Shown here: positions 45,640 through 55,103 of the stretch, piece after piece | Position numbering within the stretch: position 1 is the first letter of the stretch | Layout: every line of letters starts with the position of its first letter | Source: Aliagarivorans marinus DSM 23064 | GTDB taxonomy: Bacteria; Pseudomonadota; Gammaproteobacteria; Enterobacterales; Celerinatantimonadaceae | Assembly: GCF_000429485.1 (NCBI RefSeq) | Contig: NZ_AUBY01000008.1 | Location: 62,001-126,000, forward strand | Reading direction: 5' to 3' | DNA: 64,000 nucleotides | Notes under the pieces: model-generated | The model's database searches: none | What the model was told of the DNA's origin: nothing | What the model saw: only the letters and a program-made list of their open reading frames with translations | Made by a program: the position numbers and the translations under genes

Positions 45640-46640
45640 TATTGTCCTCCTGCCTGACCGCTCTGGGCTAGGCTCTGATCAAGATAATAGTCTGAGTGGC
45701 AGGCTCGCTTACGGCCCTTGGCAAAGTCTTGCAACACTGGCGCCTCACTCAAGCATCGCTCGGAGGCGCGCTGGCAACGCTGGCAGAACGGACAGCCCGC
45801 CGGCAAGCTCAACAGATTCGGTGGATTGCCCGGAATGGTCGGTAACACCTCACCCACAGTATCCAGGCGTGGTATCGCCTGTAGCAGCCCTTCAGTGTAT
45901 GGGTGGCTTGGCTGGTAGAACAGTTCGCGGGCAGTACCGTACTCCATGGTGCGACCGGCGTACATCACCAGCACCTTGTCGCAGATCCCAGCCACCACGC
46001 CAAGGTCGTGAGTAATCATAATAATGGCGGTGTTGAACTCGCGCTTCAGCTCGTTCAGCAGCTCCATGATCTGCGCCTGCACCGTCACATCCAGCGCGGT
46101 GGTTGGCTCATCGGCAATCAACAGCTGCGGGCGGCACAACAGCGCCATGGCAATCATCACCCGCTGACGCATCCCGCCGGAGAACTCGTGCGGATACATC
46201 TCCATGCGCTTTTTCGCTTCTGGCATCTTCACCGCATCCAGCATATCAATTGATGCTTGGTAGGCATCGCTCGAGCTCATGCCTTTGTGCAGCTTTAATA
46301 CCTCGATAAGCTGGTCGCCCACCTTCATATAAGGATTGAGCGAGGTCATAGGGTCCTGGAAGATCATCGCAATCTTCTCGGCGCGAATGCGGTTAAGCTT
46401 AGCCTCCGGCAGATTCAAGATGCTCTCACCGTTAAACAGCGCCTGTCCGCTGGTTTGGCCGTTCTTGGCCAGCAGCCCCATCAAGGCAAAGGCGGTTTGG
46501 CTCTTGCCCGAGCCTGACTCGCCCACAATGCCCAAGGTTTCCCCGGCTTGCAGCGAGAAGTTCAAATCGTTAACTGCGGTGACCACGCCATCGGGAGTGG
46601 TAAATTCAACCCGCAGATCTTGTACATCGAGTAGTTTCAT
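45639..46640 (-). CDS. oppD: Oligopeptide ABC transporter ATPase OppD
   Basis: Second ATPase subunit of the peptide importer: Walker [11 protein letters not shown] near residue 40, signature [10 protein letters not shown] near residue 157, Walker [13 protein letters not shown], and the Cys-containing C-terminal extension [15 protein letters not shown]. It overlaps oppF by one base and starts 8 nt after the oppC stop. Confidence 0.95.
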   Translation of the reverse strand: MKLLDVQDLRVEFTTPDGVVTAVNDLNFSLQAGETLGIVGESGSGKSQTAFALMGLLAKNGQTSGQALFNGESILNLPEAKLNRIRAEKIAMIFQDPMTSLNPYMKVGDQLIEVLKLHKGMSSSDAYQASIDMLDAVKMPEAKKRMEMYPHEFSGGMRQRVMIAMALLCRPQLLIADEPTTALDVTVQAQIMELLNELKREFNTAIIMITHDLGVVAGICDKVLVMYAGRTMEYGTARELFYQPSHPYTEGLLQAIPRLDTVGEVLPTIPGNPPNLLSLPAGCPFCQRCQRASERCLSEAPVLQDFAKGRKRACHSDYYLDQSLAQSGQAGGQ

Positions 46641-46648
46641 CCTTCCTC

Positions 46649-47557
46649 CTAGCGATCTTTCGGGTCGAGCGCATCACGCAGGCCATCGCCCACATAGTTA
46701 AAGCAGAACAGTGTGGTCACCATAAAGGCGGCCGGAAACAGTAACTGCCAAATGGCGATCTCCATGGTTTGCGAACCGTCTTGCAGTAGCGCGCCCCACG
46801 AGGTGCTCGGCTCCTGTACCCCAAGCCCCAAGAAGCTTAAGAAGGATTCGGTAAGGATCATCTGCGGCACCAGCAGTGTGGCGTATACCACCACAATGCC
46901 CAGCACGTTAGGGATAATATGGCGAGTGATAATCCGCCCTTTACTCACGCCACACACCTCAGCGGCCTCGATAAACTCTTTGTTTTTCAGGCTTAAGGTC
47001 TGGCCGCGCACAATCCGCGCCATATCCAGCCACGACACCGCACCAATGGCGATAAACACCAGCACGATGTTTCGACCAAAGAAGGTCACCAGCAGAATCA
47101 CGAAGAACATAAATGGGATGCCGTAGAGGATTTCCAGCAGACGCATCATCACCCTATCAACGGTGCCGCCCAAAAAGCCCGAGGTCGCGCCGTATAAAGT
47201 GCCGAGCAACACCGCCACAAAGGCACCGGCCACACCCACACCGAGTGAGACCCGGCCACCGAGCAAGGTACGCACGTACATATCGCGCCCTAGCGAGTCG
47301 GTACCAAAGTAATGGCCAGAGGCAATCGAGGGGCCGCTGTGCATCGCCGACCAATCGGTCTGATCGAAGGCGTACTGGCTGATATAGCCGCCAAACAGCA
47401 CCAACAAAGTAATCACGGTGAGAATTGCCAGAGACGCCATCGCCGCGCGGTTGCGGAAAAAGCGCATGCGCGCGTCTTGCCACAGGCTGCGGCCTTCTAC
47501 TTCCAATTGTTCGGCCAGCGCATCCATGGTTTCGCTATTAAGTTTTCTATCTAACAT
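46649..47557 (-). CDS. oppC: Oligopeptide ABC transporter permease OppC
   Basis: Inner-membrane permease of 302 residues with an N-terminal cytoplasmic stretch, about six membrane helices, and the EAA loop [20 protein letters not shown] near residue 198 that contacts the ATPases. The segment [21 protein letters not shown] is the usual OppC motif (residues 95-115). The spacers to oppB and oppD are 8 nt. Confidence 0.95.
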   Translation of the reverse strand: MLDRKLNSETMDALAEQLEVEGRSLWQDARMRFFRNRAAMASLAILTVITLLVLFGGYISQYAFDQTDWSAMHSGPSIASGHYFGTDSLGRDMYVRTLLGGRVSLGVGVAGAFVAVLLGTLYGATSGFLGGTVDRVMMRLLEILYGIPFMFFVILLVTFFGRNIVLVFIAIGAVSWLDMARIVRGQTLSLKNKEFIEAAEVCGVSKGRIITRHIIPNVLGIVVVYATLLVPQMILTESFLSFLGLGVQEPSTSWGALLQDGSQTMEIAIWQLLFPAAFMVTTLFCFNYVGDGLRDALDPKDR

Positions 47558-47565
47558 TGCAACTC

Positions 47566-48486
47566 CTAATAGCGGATTTTCGGGTCGATAAAGGCATAAA
47601 CAATATCGACGATGGCGTTAAACAAGATGGTAAAGCTGCCAATCAAGATGGTCAGGCCCAGCACCAGCGAGTAATCGCGGTTTAGCGCGCCATTCACGAA
47701 CAAGCGCCCCAGACCGGGCAGGCCAAAGATGGTCTCAATCACCACCGAGCCGGTGATAATCCCCACAAAGGCCGGGCCCATGTAGGAGACCACCGGCAGC
47801 ATTGCCGGGCGCAGTGCGTGCTTGAGCACGATATGGCGAAACGGCAGTCCCTTAGCCTTGGCGGTGCGGATAAAGTTGGAGTTCATCACCTCAATCATCG
47901 AGCCGCGCATAATCCGGGCGAATGAGGCCACATACAACAGCGACATGCCAAGCATCGGCAAAATGATGAAGCGGAGCTGACCGCCATTCCAGCCACCCGC
48001 GGGCAGCCATTTCAGCTGAATCGAGAAGATATACACCAAGGTCGGTGCCAGCACGAAGGAAGGCATCACCACCCCGGCCATCGCGGTGGACATAATGCTG
48101 TAGTCAATCCAGGTGTTCTGCTTCAAGGCGGCAATGGTGCCTACGCTCACGCCCATCACTACAGTGAAGGCAAAGGCGAACAGGCCAATCTTGGCGGAAA
48201 CCGGCAGCGCTTGGGCAACCAGTTCGTTCACCGTGTAATCCTTGTACTTAAACGAGGGGCCTAAATCGCCCTGTAACAAACCACCTAAATACGAGAAGTA
48301 CTGCTCATGCACTGGTTTATCCAGGCCGTATTTCGCCTCGATGTTGGCCAACACTTCAGGTGGGAGTGAGCGCTCACTGGAAAATGGGCTTCCCGGTGCA
48401 AAGCGCATCATAAAGAAGGTAATGGTGATTAACACCAACAGAGTCGGGATCGCTTCCAAACTCCGTTTCAGAATAAATTTAAACAT
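47566..48486 (-). CDS. oppB: Oligopeptide ABC transporter permease OppB
   Basis: Inner-membrane permease of 306 residues with an N-terminal helix (LEAIPTLLVLITITFFMMR), about six membrane helices and the EAA loop RTAKAKGLPFRHIVLKHALR near residue 206. The end DPKIRY is typical. It lies 99 bp after oppA, across a structured spacer, and is followed closely by oppC. Confidence 0.95.
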   Translation of the reverse strand: MFKFILKRSLEAIPTLLVLITITFFMMRFAPGSPFSSERSLPPEVLANIEAKYGLDKPVHEQYFSYLGGLLQGDLGPSFKYKDYTVNELVAQALPVSAKIGLFAFAFTVVMGVSVGTIAALKQNTWIDYSIMSTAMAGVVMPSFVLAPTLVYIFSIQLKWLPAGGWNGGQLRFIILPMLGMSLLYVASFARIMRGSMIEVMNSNFIRTAKAKGLPFRHIVLKHALRPAMLPVVSYMGPAFVGIITGSVVIETIFGLPGLGRLFVNGALNRDYSLVLGLTILIGSFTILFNAIVDIVYAFIDPKIRY

Positions 48487-48504
48487 AGTGAATCCGTTCG
48501 AGCT

Positions 48505-48555
48505 GCCCCACCTGACAGCTAGCCGCTACCGGCTACCACGCTGTGTCGGTGGGGC
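48505..48555 (-). other. Structured oppA-oppB intercistronic stem-loop
   Basis: GCCCCACC (48505-48512) pairs perfectly with GGTGGGGC (48548-48555), and between them TAGCCG (48520-48525) pairs with CGGCTA (48530-48535). The result is a long interrupted hairpin without a T run. Such a structure between oppA and oppB could protect the oppA mRNA 3' end or thin transcription into oppBCDF, giving excess binding protein. Confidence 0.6.
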
Positions 48556-48585
48556 GAGTTGGGAATATTCCCGTGCTCTTAGTTG

Positions 48586-50232
48586 TTACTCAAGAATATA
48601 CAGATCTTTGGTGTACAGTTTGTCTTCTGCGTTATTCATCGGGTAACCACCCACTTTCGGGTTCACCAGACGGGCATTTACATAGTGGTAAATTGGCGCC
48701 AATGGCATATCGGCAGCCAGCTGGGCTTCCGCCTGACGGTACAAGTCGCTGCGCTCAGCATCGCTGGTTGCACGCATCGCCTGCTCCATAAAGCTGTCGT
48801 AGGCATCGCTGTAGTAGAACTGGTCGTTGTTACCGTTGTTGCTCTGCATCAGCGACAAGAAGGTAGACGCTTCGTTGTAGTCGCCACACCAACCGGCGCG
48901 GGTCACATCGTAGTTACCGTTGCGGCGGTTATCCAGGAAGGTCTTCCACTCTTGGTTTTCCAGGCTGGCTTCTACACCCAGAGTCTGCTTCCACATAGAG
49001 GCAATCGCGATGGCCACTTTCTTGTGGTTCTCTGAGGTGTTGTACAGCAGGGTAAACTCAAGCGGGTGGCTCTCATCGAAGCCAGCTTCTTTAAGCAGCG
49101 CCATAGCGCGGGCGTTACGCTCTTCTTGGCTCAAGGTCGCGTACTCAGGGGTATCCACCTGCAGGCCAGCCACTTTCTGGTGGGCAAAGTTGTAAGCGGG
49201 GTACTCGCCCTTACCGACGATGAAGTTGGCCACGGCGTCGCGGTCGATGGCGTAAGACAGCGCTTGGCGAACACGCACATCGTCAAACGGTGGCTTCTTG
49301 GTGTTAAAGCCGTAGTAGTAAGAACACAGGTATGGGGTCACTTTGAGTGACTCAGGCTGGTCTTTCTTAATACGGTCGAAGTGTTCGTTGGCCATCTCGT
49401 AAGTCAGGTCAACCTCACCCGCCAGGAAGCGGTTCATATCGGTGACTTGGTTTTCGATTGGCAGGAAGGTCACCTTGTCGATGGTGGTATCGGCGTTATC
49501 CCAGTACTGGTCGTTACGCTCCATCACGATCTTTTCGTTAACCACCCACTCGCTCATCTTGTAAGCGCCATTGCCCACGAAGTTTGCAGGCTGGGTCCAC
49601 TTGTCGCCGTGGGCCTCAACGGTGGCGCGGTGCACTGGCTTCAAGGTGGTGTGCGCAGACATTTGAATGAAGTATGGCAGCGGCAGCTCAAGCTCGATTT
49701 GCAGGGTTTGCGCATCCAGTGCTTTCACGCCTAGCTCGTCGGCAGGCATCTCACCGGCGATAATCTGTGCGGCATTCTTCATACCGGTCATCTCCAAGTA
49801 CCAGCTGTAAGGGCCAGCAGTGGCAGGATCAACCGCGCGCTTAAAGCTATACACGAAATCTTCAGCGGTTACCGGGTCGCCGTTCGACCAGCGAGCGTCT
49901 TCACGTAGCTTGAATACGAAGGTTTGGTTGTCTTCGGTTTCCCACGACTCGGCTACACCCGGTACGATGTTGCCATCGCCATCTTGGTTAACCAGACCTT
50001 CTAGCAGGTCACGGATCAGGTGAGACTCTGGTACACCTTCGGTTTTGTGCGGGTCGAGGGAAGCCGGCTCGGTGCCGTTACCACGCACCAGCTCTTGTAC
50101 CGCGGCCAAAGTGGGTTCACCACTGGCAGGCGCTGCTGCTTGACTGGCTTCAGGTTGGCTGGCTTGCTCACAAGCGGTTAAGCCGAGGGTCGCCACAACG
50201 GCGAGACTAAGAAGAGACTTTGCGGTCTTCAT
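48586..50232 (-). CDS. oppA: Oligopeptide-binding protein OppA
   Basis: Periplasmic peptide-binding component (SBP_bac_5 family), 548 residues. The N-terminus carries a lipobox (VATLGLTACEQ, Cys near 21), so it is probably lipid-anchored, unlike the free E. coli protein. Family features: GTEPASLDPHKTEGVPESH near residue 52, the peptide-site region FVGNGAYKMSEW, and TRAGWCGDYNEASTFL. First gene of the operon; a 946-bp spacer separates it from divergent adhE. Confidence 0.95.
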   Translation of the reverse strand: MKTAKSLLSLAVVATLGLTACEQASQPEASQAAAPASGEPTLAAVQELVRGNGTEPASLDPHKTEGVPESHLIRDLLEGLVNQDGDGNIVPGVAESWETEDNQTFVFKLREDARWSNGDPVTAEDFVYSFKRAVDPATAGPYSWYLEMTGMKNAAQIIAGEMPADELGVKALDAQTLQIELELPLPYFIQMSAHTTLKPVHRATVEAHGDKWTQPANFVGNGAYKMSEWVVNEKIVMERNDQYWDNADTTIDKVTFLPIENQVTDMNRFLAGEVDLTYEMANEHFDRIKKDQPESLKVTPYLCSYYYGFNTKKPPFDDVRVRQALSYAIDRDAVANFIVGKGEYPAYNFAHQKVAGLQVDTPEYATLSQEERNARAMALLKEAGFDESHPLEFTLLYNTSENHKKVAIAIASMWKQTLGVEASLENQEWKTFLDNRRNGNYDVTRAGWCGDYNEASTFLSLMQSNNGNNDQFYYSDAYDSFMEQAMRATSDAERSDLYRQAEAQLAADMPLAPIYHYVNARLVNPKVGGYPMNNAEDKLYTKDLYILE

Positions 50233-51178
50233 TGAGATATGCGCTCCATGTTTTCACTCACCGGCACTGGCTGGCGAGTGGGGTCCTATATATGTGTTTT
50301 GCGCCTTTGGCGGGGGTATCTACCGACAAACACCCTAATAGCCGTCAAATGCGTCAAATCCCTTTCACTTTGACATGATCTGTCACTGATAGACAAGTAA
50401 TAAAACAACACATTAAGCTAATTACGGCCGATTTTGCAGCCCTTTATTTAGGCAAAACGGTTACTTAGCAACACCTCATACTAGTATGAAACATCACCTC
50501 CACTTTTGACCGGACGCAAATTGATAGCACAAAGTTAACATCTGCCGTGAGGTATTAACCGTTTGAGTTTACTCACCTGTAAGGCTGGCCGCCGCACTCT
50601 CTGTTACTTAAAAGTGTCCAATCGCTTAACATCGACGACCACCACGACTATACCCAATGCACGTTCGCGTTAGTGACCCACTTTGTTTTCATCGATCGAC
50701 AGCGAGTAAAGCGAATGACACAGTCTGCATTTAGCATGTTCAGATAACGCTACCAACGCTGACCGAATTTGCTGGAAGTTATTGCTTAAGCGACTATTTT
50801 TAGGTCTAAAATCTTTCTCAGAGAGGACACGTATACCTACTAAGGCCGTATGGATTCTCAAACGGTTTGTAGGAAAAATGTTAGCGGAGACTGAAAGCCA
50901 AAAAGAAAACAAATTGCTCAATACGGTTATAAAATTACATATTTTGCTCATAATCGCCTGAACAATGTCTGCGCAGTCAGCCAAAAATGTTGCTTTTTTA
51001 CATTTGTGCTTCTGTTACATGTGATCGAGATCAATTTATCAGTTTTTTGACCTCTCTATAATCTCTGCTGTGAAAGGGAATAAGTAAGGCATCCGCCACT
51101 TTGCATAGATGAGCCGTCAAAAACGCCCGTGCGAAGGATGTTTAACTTATTCGCTTTAACATTAATGAGGAGAAAAAA
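50233..51178. other. Long divergent spacer between oppA and adhE
   Basis: Nearly 950 bp with no gene I can support. It contains the oppA promoter at the left end and the adhE promoter at the right end (51021-51062). The middle is A/T-rich. A 104-codon open frame on the minus strand (50670-50984) has no RBS or recognisable composition. The size is generous and could hold a small RNA, but I see no clear promoter-terminator pair. Confidence 0.5.
51021..51062 (+). promoter_or_regulatory. adhE promoter with FNR/CRP-like box
   Basis: GTGATCGAGATCAA (51021-51034) differs by one base from the FNR consensus TTGAT-N4-ATCAA and also resembles a CRP half-consensus (TGTGA). A perfect -10 TATAAT lies at 51057-51062 with no good -35. 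If transcription starts 7 nt after the -10, the box is centred at about -41.5, the classic class II activator position. The 5' leader would be about 110 nt. Confidence 0.6.
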
Positions 51179-53887
51179 ATGCCTGTAGGTACTATCGAAG
51201 AGCTTGATGCTCTCGTTGCCCGCGTCAAAGCCGCACAAAAAGAGTTTGCGTCATACAGCCAAGAGCAAGTTGACAAGATCTTCCGTGCAGCATCGCTAGC
51301 GGCGTCTACTGCGCGTATTGAACTGGCCCGTATGGCTGCCGAAGAATCTGGCATGGGCATCATGGAAGACAAAGTGATTAAAAACCACTTCGCTTCTGAG
51401 TTCATCTACAACAAATACAAAGACGAACTAACCTGTGGCGTTATCGAGCGTAACGACGAAGGCGGTACTATTACTATCGCTGAGCCAGTAGGTATCGTTT
51501 GTGCAATCGTTCCAACCACTAACCCAACCTCAACCGCTATCTTTAAAGCGCTTATCTCGCTGAAGACTCGTAACGGTTGTATCTTCTCGCCACACCCACG
51601 TGCTAAGAATGCTACCAACTTCGCTGCCAAGTTAGTCCTTGACGCCGCAGTTGCCGCCGGTGCTCCAAAAGACATCATCGGTTGGATTGACACGCCTTCA
51701 GTTGAGCTGTCAAACGCATTGATGAAGCACGACGACATCGCTCTGATCCTGGCCACCGGTGGCCCAGGCATGGTGAAAGCAGCTTACTCGTCTGGTAAGC
51801 CAGCAATCGGTGTAGGCGCGGGTAACACTCCAGTAGTTATCGACGAAACTGCCGACATCAAACGTGCTGTTTCTTCAATCCTGATGTCTAAAACCTTCGA
51901 TAACGGCGTTATCTGTGCATCTGAGCAGGCCGCCATCATCGTTGAGTCAGTATACGACGAGACCATCGAGCGCTTCGCTAAGTATGGCGCTGCGGTACTG
52001 AGCAAAGCCGACGCCGACAAGGTACGTAAAGTACTGATGATCAACGGCGCGCTTAACGCCAAGATCGTAGGTCAACCTGCTTACAAGATTGCAGAACTGG
52101 CTGGCGTAACCGTACCTAAAGCGACCAAGATCCTGATCGGTGAAGGTCTGGAAGCATCTTACGACGACGAGTTCTCTCACGAGAAACTGTCTCCGACTCT
52201 GGGTGTGTACAAAGCCAAAGACTTCAAAGACGCAGTTCGCCAAGCGGGCATCGTGCTAGACATCGGCGGTGTAGGCCACACTTCAGTACTCTACACTGAC
52301 CAAGACGCTAACGCAGACCGTATCGCTTACTTCGGCGACAAGATGAAGACTGCACGTATCCTGTGTAACACCCCTTCATCTCACGGTGGTATCGGTGACC
52401 TGTACAACTTCGAACTTGCACCTTCTCTGACCCTGGGCTGTGGCTCTTGGGGCGGTAACGCAATTTCTGAAAACGTGGGTCCAAAACACCTGATTAACAA
52501 GAAAATTGTTGCGAAGCGAGCTGAGAACATGCTGTGGCATAAACTACCTAAGTCAATCTACTTCCGTCGTGGCTCTCTGCCAGTAGCGATGGACGACCTG
52601 GACGGCAAGAAGCGTGCGATGATCGTTACCGATAACTTCTTGTTCAACAACGGTTACATCGATGACCTGCGTGCCATCTTGAAAGAGAAAGGCATGGAAG
52701 TGGAAGTATTCCACGACGTAGAAGCTGATCCAACTCTGAGCATCGTAGAGAAAGGCGCCCAGGCTTGTCACAACTACCAGCCTGACGTGATTCTGGCTGT
52801 AGGTGGTGGTTCGCCAATGGATGCTGCGAAGATCATGTGGGTAATGTACGAGCACCCAGAAACTGACTTCGCTGACCTGTCTATGCGCTTTATGGACATC
52901 CGTAAGCGTATCTACAAGTTCCCTAAAATGGGCAGCAAAGCTGAGCTGGTATGTATCACTACCACTTCAGGTACTGGTTCAGAGGTAACTCCTTTCGCGG
53001 TTGTAACCGACGACACCACCGGTCAGAAATACCCACTGGCTGACTACGAGCTGACTCCTAACATGGCTATCGTTGATGCCAACCTGGTTATGGATATGCC
53101 TAAGTCACTGTGTGCCTTCGGTGGTTACGATGCAGTAACTCACGCTATGGAAGCTTACGTTTCTGTACTGGCGAACGAGTACTCAGACGGCCAAGCTCTA
53201 CAAGCACTTAAGATGCTGAAAGAGTACCTGCCAAGCTCTTACCAGAACGGTAAAGCTGACCCAGTAGCTCGTGAGAAAGTACACAACGCTGCAACCATCG
53301 CTGGTATCGCGTTTGCTAACTCATTCTTGGGTGTATGTCACTCAATGGCGCACAAACTGGGTGCTGAGTTCCACATTCCTCACGGCCTGGCGAACGCCCT
53401 GCTGCTGACCAACGTGGTACGCTTCAACGCAACCAACACCCCAACCAAGCAAACCGCATTCTCTCAGTACGACCGTCCTAAAGCACGTGCTCGTTACGCT
53501 GAAGTTGCTGAGCACCTGGGCTTCCGTGAAGGTAACACCCAAGCTAAGCTGGATGCACTGCTGACTTGGTTGGACGAGCTGAAGCAAGAGCTGAACATCC
53601 CACTGTCTATCCAAGAAGCGGGTGTTAACGAAGCTGAGTTCCTGGCCAAGGTTGACGAGCTAGCTGTAGACGCATTCGATGATCAGTGTACTGGTGCTAA
53701 CCCACGTTACCCACTGATTAGCGAGCTGAAGCAAGTACTGATCGACTCTTACTACGGCCGTCCGTATGTAGAAGCTGATGACAGTGCCGACGCAGAAGCA
53801 CGTCGTGCTAAAGCGGCTAAAGAAGAAGCGGCTGCTAAAAAAGCACCTGCTAAAAAGGCGCCAGCCAAGAAAACGGCTAAAGCCTAA
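51179..53887 (+). CDS. adhE: Bifunctional acetaldehyde-CoA/alcohol dehydrogenase AdhE
   Basis: Converts acetyl-CoA to acetaldehyde and then ethanol, reoxidising two NADH during fermentation; forms spirosomes. The N-terminal aldehyde dehydrogenase half has the catalytic Cys in DNGVICASEQ near residue 245, and the C-terminal iron-dependent alcohol dehydrogenase half has the metal-binding GGGSPMDAAKIMW and HSMAHKLGAEFHIPHGLANA (split near residues 720-740). Length 902 with an extra Lys/Ala/Pro tail (about 870-902: repeats of KKAPA). RBS GAGGAG. Codons are of the high-expression type. Confidence 0.97.
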   Translation: MPVGTIEELDALVARVKAAQKEFASYSQEQVDKIFRAASLAASTARIELARMAAEESGMGIMEDKVIKNHFASEFIYNKYKDELTCGVIERNDEGGTITIAEPVGIVCAIVPTTNPTSTAIFKALISLKTRNGCIFSPHPRAKNATNFAAKLVLDAAVAAGAPKDIIGWIDTPSVELSNALMKHDDIALILATGGPGMVKAAYSSGKPAIGVGAGNTPVVIDETADIKRAVSSILMSKTFDNGVICASEQAAIIVESVYDETIERFAKYGAAVLSKADADKVRKVLMINGALNAKIVGQPAYKIAELAGVTVPKATKILIGEGLEASYDDEFSHEKLSPTLGVYKAKDFKDAVRQAGIVLDIGGVGHTSVLYTDQDANADRIAYFGDKMKTARILCNTPSSHGGIGDLYNFELAPSLTLGCGSWGGNAISENVGPKHLINKKIVAKRAENMLWHKLPKSIYFRRGSLPVAMDDLDGKKRAMIVTDNFLFNNGYIDDLRAILKEKGMEVEVFHDVEADPTLSIVEKGAQACHNYQPDVILAVGGGSPMDAAKIMWVMYEHPETDFADLSMRFMDIRKRIYKFPKMGSKAELVCITTTSGTGSEVTPFAVVTDDTTGQKYPLADYELTPNMAIVDANLVMDMPKSLCAFGGYDAVTHAMEAYVSVLANEYSDGQALQALKMLKEYLPSSYQNGKADPVAREKVHNAATIAGIAFANSFLGVCHSMAHKLGAEFHIPHGLANALLLTNVVRFNATNTPTKQTAFSQYDRPKARARYAEVAEHLGFREGNTQAKLDALLTWLDELKQELNIPLSIQEAGVNEAEFLAKVDELAVDAFDDQCTGANPRYPLISELKQVLIDSYYGRPYVEADDSADAEARRAKAAKEEAAAKKAPAKKAPAKKTAKA

Positions 53888-53913
53888 GCCTTAGTCGGTT
53901 TACATTAGCACTG

Positions 53914-53941
53914 AGCCTCACCTTCGAGTGGGGCTTTTTTA
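53914..53941 (+). terminator. Terminator of adhE
   Basis: AGCCTCAC / GTGGGGCT, 8-bp stem with one G-T pair and a 6-nt loop, followed by a run of T. A canonical intrinsic terminator 27 nt past the adhE stop. Confidence 0.9.
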
Positions 53942-53982
53942 TGCCTGCAGTTTGACCCGGTTACCAAGGCTCTAGCTGGCAT

Positions 53983-54007
53983 AAAAAAGCCGCCTTACAA
54001 GGCGGCT
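53983..54007 (-). terminator. Terminator of the HAD-family gene
   Basis: AGCCGCCTT / AAGGCGGCT, 8-9-bp stem followed on the minus strand by six T. It lies 34 bp past the TAG at 54041, not past the TAA at 54197, which supports 54041 as the ancestral gene end. Confidence 0.9.
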
Positions 54008-54040
54008 CTGTTGTGGGCTGTTCTGCGGGGCACTCGCTCA

Positions 54041-54196
54041 CTAGTTAATGCTCAGGCACTTACCCTCGTTGATACGGGCAGGAAATACCGTCTGCAGGGT
54101 CTGAGTTAGCCTATCCCAATCGTCCGCCATCTTGTCGGCCTGCGCTTGGGTGAGCACCGCTCCAAACTCTTGCTCACGTAGATGCTCGACGCGGGT
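54041..54196 (-). pseudogene. In-frame continuation of the HAD gene beyond a TAA
   Basis: Directly after the TAA at 54197-54199, in the same frame, 51 sense codons run to a TAG at 54041-54043. They encode protein-like sequence (TRVEHLREQEFGAVLTQAQA, later KMADDWDRLTQTL and INEGKCLSIN). The intrinsic terminator follows the TAG. I read this as the original C-terminus, detached by a nonsense change of one codon (TAC or TAT to TAA would restore His-Tyr-Thr). Confidence 0.7.
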
Positions 54197-54913
54197 TTAA
54201 TGAATCAGCGTCACATCAACGCTCTCATCGTCTTGATAGGCAGCATTGACGTTATCGATGTTCTTCTGGGAGTCATCGACGAACACGATCTTATCGAAGC
54301 TACGCTCAGTTCGCGCCAAGATAAGTTTGAGCATGTCTCCTTTGTCCATCCCGGTGGTCATCATCACGCCGCGGGAATAGCTCAGCTCGCGCTTGGGCAC
54401 TTCCCGATACTCGGGGGTAGGCTCACCTTCTGGAGCAAGTGCCGTCACATCAAAGTCTATGCCTTTGCTCAGTAACTCACGCTCGGTTGCAGCCCGGTAC
54501 TTGGGCGAGCGAGAGGTCAACGCCATCATGGTGTAGCCATCGCTTTGCCAGCGCTGAATCGTCTCGGGCACCGACACTTCCACCAATACCTGCGGGTTGA
54601 GCTCGTACAGCAGGCCGATGGCATCTTCGAACAAGCAAGCGACTTTCTGCTCGTCGGTGGGCTTCACAGCCAGCTTGCCGCGCTGCCACTGGTACCAGAT
54701 ATCGCCACCTAGATCGACGCTACTGGTAAGCACGGTATTGTCGATATCCAACACAATCAGCGTGTCTGCCACCGCATGCTGCTCAAGCTCGGCGGCAACC
54801 TTTGCAGTGATATCGGTGTAGTCATTGGTTTGAATGATTTCGGTGCCCGCAAAGCTCGAGCCAGAGGCTGCCAGCAACACGCTGGCCGCGAGGTAAGATA
54901 GTGCTTTTTTCAT
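54197..54913 (-). CDS. Secreted HAD-like protein (DUF2608 type), probably truncated
   Basis: A 238-residue exported protein of the DUF2608 kind, a HAD-superfamily group of periplasmic predicted phosphatases. Seen: signal peptide ending SGSSFA, HAD motif I LIVLDIDNTVL near residue 52 with Asp nucleophile and second Asp, motif II MMALTSRS near residue 128, and motif IV FVDDSQKN near residue 216. It stops at VTLIH with TAA, but the frame continues for 51 codons to a TAG followed by the terminator, so the present protein lacks its C-terminal sixth. Catalytic motifs are all before the stop, so some activity may remain. Confidence 0.8.
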   Translation of the reverse strand: MKKALSYLAASVLLAASGSSFAGTEIIQTNDYTDITAKVAAELEQHAVADTLIVLDIDNTVLTSSVDLGGDIWYQWQRGKLAVKPTDEQKVACLFEDAIGLLYELNPQVLVEVSVPETIQRWQSDGYTMMALTSRSPKYRAATERELLSKGIDFDVTALAPEGEPTPEYREVPKRELSYSRGVMMTTGMDKGDMLKLILARTERSFDKIVFVDDSQKNIDNVNAAYQDDESVDVTLIH

Positions 54914-55103
54914 CGACTTGGTGTCCTTATCGTATCAAGCAAGTCCCTATGGGAATGGGGAAACGGAAATGGGCAGCCGGCTCTTTTGCTGTACTCAGCA
55001 TACCTTAGTAGCTCAGGTGGCTGCCCCACCGCCTTCAATATATGACATTTAGATGACGCCGACACCTGCTGTGTGTTTTGATTAAGCGCTTGAATTGGTT
55101 AGG

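Noticed and set aside
50670-50984. Minus-strand open frame of 104 codons in the oppA-adhE spacer
   Set aside because: No ribosome-binding site, no recognisable domain, mixed hydrophobic and Cys-rich composition like noncoding sequence, and it lies in an A/T-rich regulatory spacer.
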